Source: Micromonospora noduli
Lineage (GTDB): Bacteria > Actinomycetota > Actinomycetes > Mycobacteriales > Micromonosporaceae
Direction of reading: 5' to 3'
DNA: 64,000 nt
Assembly: GCF_003264365.1 (NCBI RefSeq)
Contig: NZ_PYAK01000010.1
Coordinates: 62,001-126,000, forward strand
In this document: piece after piece, positions 34,662 through 42,817 of the stretch
Numbering within the stretch: position 1 is the stretch's first letter
Layout of the letters: each line of letters begins with the position of its first letter
Notes under the pieces: generated by a model
Database searches by the model: none
The model's input: the letters and a program-made list of their open reading frames with translations, nothing else
Told to the model about the DNA's origin: nothing
Translations under genes and position numbers: made by a program

Positions 34662-35441
34662 TCAGTTGCCAACCCCGCAGTCCGGGGCGGACCAGCTCGT
34701 CGTGTTCGAGCTGTCGTCGCTGTTGTTCTCCCGACGCGAGTCGACGTGCACGTGGTCGTCGTGGTCGGGGTAGCCCGGCCCGTAGATCCCACTGAAGCCG
34801 TTGTTACGGGCACCGCGGGCGACCTGGCACAGCGAGGACGTCCGTGAGGTCACGTCGGCCGCGTTGCCGTACAGGTGTTGGCTGTCGGACGCGCCGCCGA
34901 CCTGGTTGTTGCAGGCGCGACTGCGGAACCCACTCGACACGTAGAGCGGCTTGTCACCGAGGCCCTTGCGCAGCGCCTCCAGCTTCCACATGGTGCGCAA
35001 CGCGTTCTGCTTGGTCTGGTTCGCCGACAGCGGGCCGCCGCTCCACCCGCTCCCGCCGCAACCGTTGTCCAGCTCGCCGTAGGTGAAGTGTGCGGGCGTG
35101 CAGTCGTTGTCCTGGAGTTGGTACAGCTTGGCGAAGGTCTGTGGGCCGGCGATGCCGTCGGCGCGCAGCCCGTACGCCTGCTGGAACCGCTTGACCGCGG
35201 CGGCGGTCTTCGGCCCGTAGCGGCCGTCGTTCTCCACGATGTCCCGGTAACCGGCCCACCCGGCGACCCGGATCTGCAACTGGCGGACGTCGTCGCCGGA
35301 GCGCCCCTGGCTCAGGGTGCGGTTCCAGGTGTAACAGCCGTCCGCGTACGCCGCCGGTGCGGCGATCACCGTGGCGATTGCGGCCCCGGGCAGTGCCAGG
35401 GCGAATGCGACAGCGACCCGCTTCAAGGTGTTTACGCGCAC
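34662..35441 (-). CDS. Secreted D,D-carboxypeptidase (M15_3) with peptidoglycan-binding domain
   Basis: 259-residue exported protein. The signal peptide is residues 1-33 with cleavage after AYA. A PG_binding_1 repeat follows (GDDVRQLQIRVAGWAG, RYGPKTAAAVKRFQQAYGL), then the M15 metallopeptidase with zinc motif QHLYGNAADV and HVHVD. The enzyme trims D-alanine or cross-links in the cell wall. The GTG at 35441 is preceded by GGGAGG. It is divergent from DUF6642 across a 305-bp region and convergent with a small cysteine protein. Confidence 0.88.
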   Translation of the reverse strand: MRVNTLKRVAVAFALALPGAAIATVIAAPAAYADGCYTWNRTLSQGRSGDDVRQLQIRVAGWAGYRDIVENDGRYGPKTAAAVKRFQQAYGLRADGIAGPQTFAKLYQLQDNDCTPAHFTYGELDNGCGGSGWSGGPLSANQTKQNALRTMWKLEALRKGLGDKPLYVSSGFRSRACNNQVGGASDSQHLYGNAADVTSRTSSLCQVARGARNNGFSGIYGPGYPDHDDHVHVDSRRENNSDDSSNTTSWSAPDCGVGN

Positions 35442-35746
35442 AGAAGTCCTCCCGATAGGAGAGCGAATGGGGTGGCACCAGGACATCGACCGAGAAGTCC
35501 CGTGATTTCCACCCTCGCACTGATCAGTGCCGTTGGAGGTGGTTAACGAGAATCGTGCTCACAATCTGCTGTCCCTGGGTATTGGCTGGGAATTCGGCTG
35601 ATTTGCGAAACAGCCATTTCCGTCCGATCACCCCGGCTGCGGTCAAGGGCACCGAACGTCGCAATCTGCCACACGGAGGGTGATGTTCCCGGGGCGATGG
35701 CGGCCGGTAACGTCAGCTGCGGGGCGGCGGACTGGCGGAGGTGCGC
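35442..35746. other. 305-bp divergent intergenic region with a 14-bp palindrome
   Basis: No gene was found. It is less G+C rich than its surroundings and holds a perfect 14-bp palindrome GCACTGATCAGTGC at 35517-35530, about 76 bp upstream of the M15 peptidase start. Ribosome sites for both flanking genes lie at its ends. The long leader of the peptidase could carry a riboswitch, but no known consensus was recognised. Confidence 0.5.
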
Positions 35747-36385
35747 GTGGCACGCGGTGGCGTCTTCTGTGTCGAGGGTCAGTGGCACCGTGACCTCAAC
35801 GAGCGGGGCTCGGTGCTGCCCACGCTGGAGCTGCTGGAGCGGCTGGGCAAGATCCGCTTCATCCACAAGGACGCGGCCACCCGCGACGAGTTGTTCTACT
35901 TCCTGGACCGTTGGCTGCTCAAGCAGTACGCCGACCACCGGGTCGGCTTCTTCGCCATGCACGGTGAGCCGAGCCGGCTCTGCCTGACCGACTGGCAGTC
36001 GGTGGAGTTGAACGAGGTGGCCGAGCTGATGGCTGGCCGCGCGGAGGGGCGGCGACTCTATTTCGGCAGCTGCTCGGTGCTGCGCGCCTCGGACGCGGTG
36101 CTGCGCGAGTTCCTGGAGGTCACCGGAGCCGCTCTGATCTGCGGTTTCACCCGGGAAGTCGACTGGGTCGAATCGGCGGCCTTCGAAACCGTGCTCCTCG
36201 ACGTGCTCGCCAACGGCCAGCGACACAATGCCGCCGAGCTGCGGATGGGCTCCGCCCACTGGGCTCCGCTCGCGTCGTACCTCGGCTTTCGGGTGATCTA
36301 CGCCAACGGTCGGGCCTGGCGTCCGTCCGGCCGCCCGCGGGTGCCCACCCAGGCGGTGCACCGCGCCGCGGCCCGACCCCGCTGA
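35747..36385 (+). CDS. DUF6642 family protein
   Basis: 212-residue protein starting MARGGVFCVEGQWHRDLNERG, the N-terminus typical of the DUF6642 family (unknown function), with YFGSCSVLRASDAVLREFLEVTG in the middle. Between residues about 60-110 the pattern (LDRWLLKQY, GFFAMHGEPSRL) suggests a Rossmann- or caspase-like alternation, unproven. The GTG at 35747 fits the family start and has a GGAGGT site; a GTG at 35741 is the alternative. No operon partners. Confidence 0.7.
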   Translation: MARGGVFCVEGQWHRDLNERGSVLPTLELLERLGKIRFIHKDAATRDELFYFLDRWLLKQYADHRVGFFAMHGEPSRLCLTDWQSVELNEVAELMAGRAEGRRLYFGSCSVLRASDAVLREFLEVTGAALICGFTREVDWVESAAFETVLLDVLANGQRHNAAELRMGSAHWAPLASYLGFRVIYANGRAWRPSGRPRVPTQAVHRAAARPR

Positions 36386-36427
36386 CCCGCCGCCGCCGCT
36401 GCGCCCGCACCCTGGTAGGAACGGGGA

Positions 36428-36892
36428 ATGGCACGCAGCATCGCAAGGAACACCCGGGTCGACCGGGACGGCCTGCTCGACTTCCTCCGGCCGCGGCACC
36501 GCGTCGTGCTGATGACCACCCGCGCCGACGGGCGACCGCAGTCCTCCCCGGTCTCCGCAGGGGTCGACGGGCAGGGGCGGCTGGTCGTCTCCACCTACCC
36601 CGAGCGGGCCAAGGTGAGCAACCTCCGCCGCGACCCCCGGGTCTCGGCCTGCGTGCTCAGCGACGACTGGAACGGCCCCTGGGTGCAGATCGACGGCACC
36701 GCCGAGGTGCTCGACCTGCCCGAGGCACTGGAGCCCCTGGTCGAATACTTCCGCAGCATCTCGGGCGAGCACCCGGACTGGGACGACTACCGGGCGGCCA
36801 TGGTGCGTCAGGGCAAGTCGCTGATCCGGGTCACCATCGACGCCTGGGGTCCGATTGCCACCGGTGGTTTCCCGGCCCGCCTCGCCGACTGA
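36428..36892 (+). CDS. PPOX-class F420-dependent oxidoreductase
   Basis: 154-residue pyridoxamine-5'-phosphate oxidase-fold protein of the F420-binding class common in actinobacteria. Motifs include HRVVLMTTRADGRPQSSPVSAG and RLVVSTYPERAKVSNLRRDPRV, then WVQIDGTAEVLD. Such proteins reduce quinones, enones or biliverdin-like substrates with reduced F420. A TAGGAA-N6-ATG arrangement is leaderless-like. It is convergent with the NAD(P)-binding gene at 36916. Confidence 0.82.
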   Translation: MARSIARNTRVDRDGLLDFLRPRHRVVLMTTRADGRPQSSPVSAGVDGQGRLVVSTYPERAKVSNLRRDPRVSACVLSDDWNGPWVQIDGTAEVLDLPEALEPLVEYFRSISGEHPDWDDYRAAMVRQGKSLIRVTIDAWGPIATGGFPARLAD

Positions 36893-36895
36893 CCG

Positions 36896-36913
36896 CGGCT
36901 GGCCCCGCAGCCG
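36896..36913. terminator. Short hairpin between convergent genes
   Basis: CGGCTG (36896-36901) and CAGCCG (36908-36913) around GCCCCG, in the 23-bp gap between the oxidoreductase and the convergent NAD(P)-binding gene. Weak. Confidence 0.35.
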
Positions 36914-36915
36914 GG

Positions 36916-37557
36916 TCAGTACGCGGCGGTGAAGCGGGCGTTCGGGTGTCGCGGCTGCTCGATCTCGTCGATGATCGCCACCGCCAGGTCCTCATAGGTG
37001 AGCACCGAGCGGCCCTGAGCATCGGTGACCGGCTGGTCGGTGCCGGTGCGGTAGTGCCCGGTGCGAGCGCCGGGGTGGAACTCCAGCGGGGGTGGCGAGA
37101 CATACGTCCAGCTCACCCCGTCGGCCGCCGTGCGGTAGTAGTCCAGCGCGTCCGCCTGCCCCAGCGCCGATTCCCGGTACTCCGCCGGGAAGTCCGGTTC
37201 GTCGAGAATGCGGGTGCCGCCCGGGGTGAGCAGGGTGGACCCGCCGCCCAGGTGGATGATCCGCGGTGCGGCCGGCATCCCGCGCAGCGTGCTCACCAGG
37301 TTCTCCGCCGCGTTCCGCCACAGCTCGCGCTCGCCGCCGCCGATCGCCACGACCAGCGCGTCGGCGTCCGGCGCCAACTCCCGGACACTCCGCTCGCTGG
37401 TCGCGTCGCCGGTGACCGTCCGCACCCCGGCCGGTAGGTACGAGGTGGCCTCCGGGCGGCGGACGGCGGCGATCACCCGGTGCCCCCGGTCGACCGCCTC
37501 GGAAACGACCCGCGAACCGGCGGTGCCGCCCGCGCCAAACACGACGATGGTGCTCAC
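36916..37557 (-). CDS. NAD(P)-binding protein (atypical SDR, NmrA/YwnB-like)
   Basis: 213-residue protein beginning with VVFGAGGTAGSRVVSEAVDRG, the NADP-binding loop of atypical SDRs, followed by VIAAVRRPE and VTGDATSERSVRELAPDAD. It lacks the classical YxxxK context and resembles NAD(P)H-binding proteins of the NmrA/BVR-B group. The GTG start has a TAGCCT box 6 nt upstream and no ribosome site, so it is leaderless. Redox sensing or reductase activity is inferred. Confidence 0.82.
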   Translation of the reverse strand: MSTIVVFGAGGTAGSRVVSEAVDRGHRVIAAVRRPEATSYLPAGVRTVTGDATSERSVRELAPDADALVVAIGGGERELWRNAAENLVSTLRGMPAAPRIIHLGGGSTLLTPGGTRILDEPDFPAEYRESALGQADALDYYRTAADGVSWTYVSPPPLEFHPGARTGHYRTGTDQPVTDAQGRSVLTYEDLAVAIIDEIEQPRHPNARFTAAY

Positions 37558-37609
37558 CAGCTCAGGCTAGGGACTGGGCCAGCTCACGGTTGGTGGAACG
37601 ACGATCCCG

Positions 37610-38842
37610 TCAGTCGATCAGGGCGGCGTAGACGAGCTGGCGCAGCTGAGAGCGGAGCGGGTAGGTGCTCGACGGCATCAGCTGCGTGAACAGCAGCGCG
37701 GTGATCTCCTCGGCCGGGTCGACCCAGAACGCGGTGCTGGCCACCCCACCCCAGTAGTACTCCCCGACGCTGCTCGGCACCCGACTGGGGATCGGGTCGT
37801 CGACCACCGCGAAGCCGAGGCCGAAGCCGATCCCGTCCAGGGTGGTCTCGGCGAAGCCGCCGGTGGACAGGGTGCCCAGGTCCTGACCGCCGGGCAGGTG
37901 GTTGCGGGTCATGAACCGCACAGTGCGCGGCCCGAGTACCCGGACGCCGTCCAGCTCGCCGCCGCGCAGCAGCACCTGCGTGAATCGGTGGTAGTCGGCG
38001 GCGCTGGAGATCAGACCACCACCGCCGGAGAGCAGCGTCGGCTTGCTGAAGGCGAGCGACCCCAGGCTGTCGTAGCGGACGGCCCGGCCGCCGCGCGGTT
38101 CCGGTACGTAGAGCGCGGCCAGCCGCTCGGCCTCGTCGCCCTCCACCCACCAGCGGGTGTCGGTCATGCCGAGTGGGCCGAAGATCCGGTCGGCGAAGAA
38201 CGCGTCGAGGCTCTGCCCGGAGATCACCTCGACGAGTCGGCCCAGCACGTCGGTGGCGACGGAGTAGCCCCACGCCGAGCCGGGCTGAAACAGCAGCGGC
38301 AGCTCGCCGAAGGCCGCGCAGGCGCCGGCCAGGTCGACGTCCGCCGGCGGGTACAGGTCGTAGCCGGCGGCCCGGTAGAGGCCGTCGACCACCGAGGTCT
38401 GCATGAAGCCGTACGTCAGGCCGGCCGTGTGGGTGAGCAGGTGCCAGACCCGGATCGGCTCGACCGCCGGCACCGTGTACGGCTTGAGCGCCGACCCCTT
38501 GGAGTAGACCCGCAGGTCGGCGAACTCGGGCAGCCAGCGGCTGATCTCGTCGGTCAGCTCGAACCGGCCCTCCTCCCACAGCATCATCGCCGCGACCGAG
38601 GTGACCGGCTTGGTCATCGAGTAGATCCGCCACAGGGTGTCGGCCTCGACCGGTGCGCCCGACTCCCGGTCGCGCAGCCCGTACGTCGAGGAGTGCGCCA
38701 CCTCTCCACGACGGGTGACCACCACCTGCCAGCCGGCCAGCCGGCCGTCGTCGACGTACCGGCCGAAGTGCTCGTCGATCCGCGCGAGCCGCGCAGTGTC
38801 GAAACCGATCTGATCCGGGTCCTTGCTCCGAGCCACACTCAC
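37610..38842 (-). CDS. Serine hydrolase, class C beta-lactamase/esterase family
   Basis: 410-residue protein of the beta-lactamase (PF00144) family. Ser75-Met-Thr-Lys78 in RIYSMTKPVTSVA is the SxxK active site, YSVATDVLG gives the YxN-like tyrosine, and the tail STAFWVDPAEEITALLFTQ is typical. No signal peptide is seen, so it is probably an intracellular esterase or acyltransferase. The start is the GTG at 38842 (MSVARSKDPDQ); a GTG at 38836 is the near alternative. Everything upstream in this frame is shadow. Confidence 0.85.
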   Translation of the reverse strand: MSVARSKDPDQIGFDTARLARIDEHFGRYVDDGRLAGWQVVVTRRGEVAHSSTYGLRDRESGAPVEADTLWRIYSMTKPVTSVAAMMLWEEGRFELTDEISRWLPEFADLRVYSKGSALKPYTVPAVEPIRVWHLLTHTAGLTYGFMQTSVVDGLYRAAGYDLYPPADVDLAGACAAFGELPLLFQPGSAWGYSVATDVLGRLVEVISGQSLDAFFADRIFGPLGMTDTRWWVEGDEAERLAALYVPEPRGGRAVRYDSLGSLAFSKPTLLSGGGGLISSAADYHRFTQVLLRGGELDGVRVLGPRTVRFMTRNHLPGGQDLGTLSTGGFAETTLDGIGFGLGFAVVDDPIPSRVPSSVGEYYWGGVASTAFWVDPAEEITALLFTQLMPSSTYPLRSQLRQLVYAALID

Positions 38843-38938
38843 GACGCCGAACGTACTCGCCGGTACACCGCCACCGGAAGGGGGCCGCCGCCGGCCTGCC
38901 GGCCGTCGGCTGCCGGCGGCGCCCACTAGCCTGGCCGG

Positions 38939-39532
38939 ATGCCGGAGTTGACCGAGGACGTGACCTTCCGCAACGAGGACTGGTACGGCGAGGAGCTGAC
39001 CGATCGGCACTTCGTGGGTTGCGAGTTCTTCGGGGTGGACCTGACCGAGGCGGTGAGCAGGGGCGCTGTCTTCACCGGGTGCACGTTCGGCAACGTGGCG
39101 TTCAACGCCTCCCGACATGTCGACTCCGCCTTCACCCGTTGCGTCTTTCGGCGGTGCAACTTCTTCGAGGCCGAGTTCACCGGCTGCAAGCTGGTCGGCA
39201 GCACCTTCAGCGAGTGCGATCTGCGCCCCTTGACGGTGGACGGCGGTGACTGGTCCTTCGTCGCGTTGCCCGGTGCCGACCTGCGTGGCGTCCGGCTGAC
39301 CGGGGTGCGCATGCGCGAGGTGGACCTCACCAGGGCCAACCTCACCGGTGCTACGGTCACCGGTGTCGATCTTTCCGGGGCGCAGTTGACCAATGTCCGG
39401 CTCGGCGGCGCCGACCTGCGGGGCAGCGATCTCACCGCGCTGGACCCGACGGTCGTCGAACGGGCCGGCGCCGTGATCGACGTCGAGCAGGCCGTGGTCG
39501 TCGCGCAACTGCTCGGCTTCCGGATCGGCTGA
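38939..39532 (+). CDS. Pentapeptide repeat protein
   Basis: 197-residue protein made mostly of A(D/N)Lxx-type pentapeptides: from residue 23 (RHFVGCEFFGVDLTEA) through GCTF, RCNFFEAEFTGCKL and the later VDLTRANLTGATVTGVDL. This forms a right-handed quadrilateral beta-helix. Qnr-like gyrase protection is one known role of the fold, but here the function is open. A TAGCCT box and a 6-nt gap precede the ATG, with no ribosome site, so the mRNA is leaderless. Confidence 0.88.
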   Translation: MPELTEDVTFRNEDWYGEELTDRHFVGCEFFGVDLTEAVSRGAVFTGCTFGNVAFNASRHVDSAFTRCVFRRCNFFEAEFTGCKLVGSTFSECDLRPLTVDGGDWSFVALPGADLRGVRLTGVRMREVDLTRANLTGATVTGVDLSGAQLTNVRLGGADLRGSDLTALDPTVVERAGAVIDVEQAVVVAQLLGFRIG

Positions 39533-39606
39533 CCCGAAGGCGCTCCTGGTCTGCCGAAGTGCCCGTCCGGGCGGGCCGGGTTGTCCGACAGCGTCCCATT
39601 GTGGGC

Positions 39607-39636
39607 TGGACACGTCCGGTAGTCCGGATCTAGCGT
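39607..39636 (+). promoter_or_regulatory. Sigma70-type promoter for the membrane-anchored protein
   Basis: TGGACA (39607-39612), an 18-bp spacer, and TAGCGT (39631-39636) sit about 95 bp upstream of the GTG at 39731. Good spacing and position support a vegetative promoter. Confidence 0.55.
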
Positions 39637-39730
39637 GTCGTCCACGCCCGGGTAAACGTGAAACTGCCCACAGTGGATGGTGTGGTCCTCGGCGGTGCAA
39701 AACGGCCGGGCGGCGGAGTTGGAGGGGTCG

Positions 39731-40675
39731 GTGGCGGACGAAGACCGCACGCGGGCTGGTTCGAGGGCTGGCGACGGGCCGCCGAAGCACCGTCCGCGCG
39801 CCATTACCGCCGGGGTGACCCGCAGGGTGTTGCGCCGCGCCCGACAGCGGCGGCGCTGGGCGGTGGAGGGAGCCGCCGTACTCGTCTGCCTGGTTGTGTT
39901 GATCTCGTACCTCGCCACCAGGCCCGGTCCGGCGCCGGACGACGACCAGGCGCGTGGTCCGGGCGGCGTGCCCGCCGGTGCCGCCCGTTCCCCCGGTTTC
40001 CCGGCCGCCGACGGGCGCACCGGCGAGGCGGGGCCGGCGACGCCCGGCCTGCGTCCGCGCCAGCGCCCACCCTCGCCGGACCCGACGCCGTCGGCCAGCA
40101 CGCCTGCCCCGCCGCCGGCTAAGCCCGGTCCGCCGTCGCTGACGGTGAGCCGGGGCGAGATGCCCGCGATCGTCAACCTCACCGCTGTTGGCGCCCGGGA
40201 CTGGGTGCACTGGGGGGAGCGCGGCGGCGGGTCGATGAACCGAAAGCGCTCCGGCTCCGGCGAGATCATCGACGGGGGTGGCCCAGGCCGGCGGGTCGGT
40301 TGGGACGGCAACCAGGAGTACGTGCGCTGGACCGACGGCACGCCGGAGCGGTCGACAAGCGGCAGCTCCAACGGCGTCTACGCCTGCGGTGCCGGGAACG
40401 GGTTCAGCCTCGCCGTCGCCGGCAGTGGTGAGCCGCGCACCGTCGAGCTCTACGGTGGCATATGGATGGCTCGGGGGCGACTGGAAGCGCGGCTGTCCAC
40501 CGGCGGGCCCGCCAGCACCGCCCGACTGGAAGACCCCTACACCAGTCAGAGTGCCCGGTTCACCATCCGCTTCACAGTGCCGAAGGGTGCCCGGCTGCTG
40601 CTGAGCTGGACCGTCGAGAAGGTCTTCACGTCGCACTGCGGCAACGTCGGCCTCCAGGCCGTGACGGTGCGTTGA
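39731..40675 (+). CDS. Single-pass membrane protein with extracellular beta-sandwich-like domain
   Basis: 314-residue protein. A basic cytoplasmic head of about 48 residues (RRVLRRARQRRR) precedes one transmembrane helix (WAVEGAAVLVCLVVLISYLA), a Pro/Ala-rich stalk (about 75-135), and a C-terminal domain with VNLTAVGARDWVHWGERGGG and RKRSGSGEII. That domain resembles the accessory beta-sandwich found after some secreted glycoside hydrolases, so carbohydrate or wall binding is possible. The GTG is preceded by GGAGGGG. A TGAC repeat right after the stop closes all frames. Confidence 0.72.
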   Translation: MADEDRTRAGSRAGDGPPKHRPRAITAGVTRRVLRRARQRRRWAVEGAAVLVCLVVLISYLATRPGPAPDDDQARGPGGVPAGAARSPGFPAADGRTGEAGPATPGLRPRQRPPSPDPTPSASTPAPPPAKPGPPSLTVSRGEMPAIVNLTAVGARDWVHWGERGGGSMNRKRSGSGEIIDGGGPGRRVGWDGNQEYVRWTDGTPERSTSGSSNGVYACGAGNGFSLAVAGSGEPRTVELYGGIWMARGRLEARLSTGGPASTARLEDPYTSQSARFTIRFTVPKGARLLLSWTVEKVFTSHCGNVGLQAVTVR

Positions 40676-40687
40676 CTGACTGACTGA
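40673..40687 (+). repeat. TGAC tetranucleotide tract
   Basis: Three and three-quarter TGAC units directly at the stop codon give TGA stops in all three forward frames. Small but clean microsatellite in an otherwise high-GC window. Confidence 0.8.
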
Positions 40688-40792
40688 TCGCTGCGCGTTC
40701 GGCCAGCGGGACAGTTTGTCCGTCGCGGACCGTCGATTGCGTCGTAACTTTTTGCTGTCCCCATCCGACCATCCAGTGTGGAGGCAGCGGAG

Positions 40793-41122
40793 ATGAGTAG
40801 CAGCACCGCCCACCGCGTCCGTCGTGCCGCTTCGTCCGGCACCGGTGAAGCGTCCGGGGAGGTTCTTCGCGACATCCCCCTGCCGCCGTACGTGACGGGC
40901 GAGGACACCCAGTTCGCCGTACGGGCGGTGGTGGTGCACGCCCCCCGACGGTGGTCCGGGGGTGTGGTCTGCCGTAACGATGCCAGCCCGCACCCGTGCC
41001 GCCTGCACCGCTGGGGCACCCGGGTGCTGGCGTTGCGCGGGCTGCGGGCCGCTGAGATCGCCGCGCTCATCGAACGTGGTGACCCGACGGCGGTGGTCCC
41101 CCCACCGGACCGTCCGGCCTGA
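40793..41122 (+). CDS. Small protein of unknown function, paralogue of the gene at 34148
   Basis: 109-residue protein with the same core as the 34148 product: FAVRAVVVH, W at 54, CRNDASPHPCRLHRWG (60-75), then RVL and ALI-x-x-G. Both cysteines (60 and 69) are shared. Before the core there is a 40-residue Ser/Ala/Arg-rich head. GGAGG lies 8 nt before the ATG; a GTG at 40778 is the alternative. No signal peptide. It is convergent with the dacB gene, just as its paralogue is convergent with an M15 carboxypeptidase. Family unknown. Confidence 0.75.
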   Translation: MSSSTAHRVRRAASSGTGEASGEVLRDIPLPPYVTGEDTQFAVRAVVVHAPRRWSGGVVCRNDASPHPCRLHRWGTRVLALRGLRAAEIAALIERGDPTAVVPPPDRPA

Positions 41123-41132
41123 GCGCTCGCTG

Positions 41133-41162
41133 GGCCGGGAGGCGCGTTCGCGCCTCCCGGCC
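41133..41162. terminator. Strong bidirectional hairpin terminator
   Basis: GGCCGGGAGGCGCG (41133-41146) and CGCGCCTCCCGGCC (41149-41162) are perfect 14-bp arms around TT; as RNA this folds with a four-base loop GUUC. It separates the convergent small protein and dacB genes. Confidence 0.85.
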
Positions 41163-41167
41163 GTCGC

Positions 41168-42751
41168 TCAGCAGGTGATCGGTTTGACCCAGGAGCACTC
41201 GACGCCCTCCGGGGTGCGCGGCGTCTCCGGCACCGCCGGCCGGGCCACCCGTGCTGTCGACGCACCACCCTCGCGGAAGCCGGCCAACGCCACAGCGATC
41301 TGGTCCTCGAGCGACTTCACCGACGCCGTGAGGTAGTTGTTCAGCAGGATGGAGAACGCCAGCAGTCGACCATCGGCGCTGGTGACGTAGCCGGAGAGCC
41401 CGGAGACACCGGTCAGGCTGCCGGTCTTGGCGTGCACGTTGCCCGCGGCCGGTGTGCCGGCCATTCGGCTGCGCAGGGTGCCGCCGACGAACCGCTCGGG
41501 CTGACCGGCGATCGGCAGCGCCGCGTACCAGGTCGCGAACCATGGTTCGGCGCGAACGGCGCTCAGCAGGTCGACGAATTCCGTCGCCGGGATCAGGTTG
41601 CGCCGGGACAGCCCTGAGCCGTCACGCTGGCGGAGTCTCCCGGTGTCCATTCCGGTGTCGGCGACATACTCGCTGATCGCGGTGAGACCGGCCGTCCAGG
41701 TGCCCGAGCCGGAGAGCACCCGACCGATCTCCTTGGTCAACACCTCGGCGTGCCCGTTGTTGGACAACTTCAGGAACGGCGTCATCAGCTCGCCCAGGCT
41801 CATCGAGTCGTGGCGCGCCACCGGCTGGGCCGTCTCCGGGGTGGGCTGGCCGAGCACGGTCCGGCCGAGCACCCGGATGCCGTGTCGGTGCAGCGCCGCC
41901 CGGAACACGTCGGCCGCGTAGCCGGTGGGTTCCCAGACGGTGACCCAGTCGCTGGCGGGCTCGTCGCCGACGGCGATCTGACCGGTCACCACGACGGTGT
42001 TGCCGCCGTGCTCGCGCTCGATCGAGATCGAGGTCTCGCCGTCGCTGACCGTCTGGGCGCGGTTGTCGACGTGGACGTACCCGGTGGCGGGGGTGGTGGT
42101 GACCACCGGCGGGGCGCCGGCCCGGTCGGCCGGTGCGGCGTGCACGATCACGGTGCCCGCGTCGTAGTCGGTGTCCGGGGCGACGGTCAGTGCGGAGACC
42201 TGCGCGGCGTAGTAGTAGGGCTCGTCGTCCCAGGTCCAGTCGGGGCCGAGCCGGGTGCGGTCGTAACGGGTGTCGTCGGCGACCAGGTTTCCGGTGACCA
42301 CTCGCACGCCGTCGGCGGCGACCTGCGCGGCGAGCGCGTCGTAGTCGGTGGCGAGCATGGTCGGGTCGCCCCCGCCGCGCAGGTAGAGATTGCCGGAGAG
42401 CAGGCCCGCACGGCGCTTGCCGCTGGCCCGTACGTCGGTGCTGAAACGGTGACCCGGGCCGAGCAGCTCAAGGGCGGCCGTCGAGGTCAGCAGCTTGGTG
42501 TTGGACGCCGGAACCAGCCGGCGGTCACCGTTGCGGTCGTAGAGCGTCTGTCCCGTGCTGGTGTCGACCACGACCACCGACGCCTGCGCGCCGGCCAACC
42601 GGGTGTCGGCGAGGATCGTGTCGATGGTGGCACGCAGCTGGGTCGTCGCGGGGGTGGGCGACTCGGCCGTGGCACCGGGCGCGGCGGCGGTGGCCGCGGT
42701 GGCGACCAGCGCGAGCAGTGCGAGGGCCCGGGGAAAGTGACGGCGATGCAT
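41168..42751 (-). CDS. dacB: D-alanyl-D-alanine carboxypeptidase/endopeptidase (PBP4 type)
   Basis: 527-residue exported penicillin-binding protein of the S13 class. A signal peptide covers residues 1-29 (ALALLALVATAATAAAPGATA). Catalytic motifs are SxxK at Ser83-Lys86 (PASNTKLLTS), SNN in LSNNGHAEVLTKE and KTG in HAKTGSLTGVSGL. S13 enzymes remove terminal D-Ala and cut D-Ala-mDAP cross-links during cell-wall turnover. CAGCAT six bases before the ATG suggests a leaderless mRNA. A Cys-containing C-terminal tail (VECSWVKPITC) is noteworthy and may form a disulphide. Confidence 0.92.
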   Translation of the reverse strand: MHRRHFPRALALLALVATAATAAAPGATAESPTPATTQLRATIDTILADTRLAGAQASVVVVDTSTGQTLYDRNGDRRLVPASNTKLLTSTAALELLGPGHRFSTDVRASGKRRAGLLSGNLYLRGGGDPTMLATDYDALAAQVAADGVRVVTGNLVADDTRYDRTRLGPDWTWDDEPYYYAAQVSALTVAPDTDYDAGTVIVHAAPADRAGAPPVVTTTPATGYVHVDNRAQTVSDGETSISIEREHGGNTVVVTGQIAVGDEPASDWVTVWEPTGYAADVFRAALHRHGIRVLGRTVLGQPTPETAQPVARHDSMSLGELMTPFLKLSNNGHAEVLTKEIGRVLSGSGTWTAGLTAISEYVADTGMDTGRLRQRDGSGLSRRNLIPATEFVDLLSAVRAEPWFATWYAALPIAGQPERFVGGTLRSRMAGTPAAGNVHAKTGSLTGVSGLSGYVTSADGRLLAFSILLNNYLTASVKSLEDQIAVALAGFREGGASTARVARPAVPETPRTPEGVECSWVKPITC

Positions 42752-42817
42752 CTGCTGATGCTGTCACGGAGATATTCGCCGGAGAAGGCCCTCAGGCGAA
42801 AGATATTGCCGTCTGGG

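Noticed and set aside
35442..35700. A ydaO-type c-di-AMP riboswitch in the M15 peptidase leader
   Set aside because: Only fragments such as GCCGAATTCC and ACCCAGGGAC were seen; the ordered consensus was not found by eye.
40673..40687. TGAC tract as phase-variation repeat
   Set aside because: It starts at the stop codon, so slippage would not change the protein; noted only as a three-frame stop.
37610..41008. Very long minus-strand frame that extends the serine hydrolase upstream
   Set aside because: Upstream of 38842 it reads through the pentapeptide-repeat and membrane protein genes in a low-complexity antisense frame; these are high-GC shadows.
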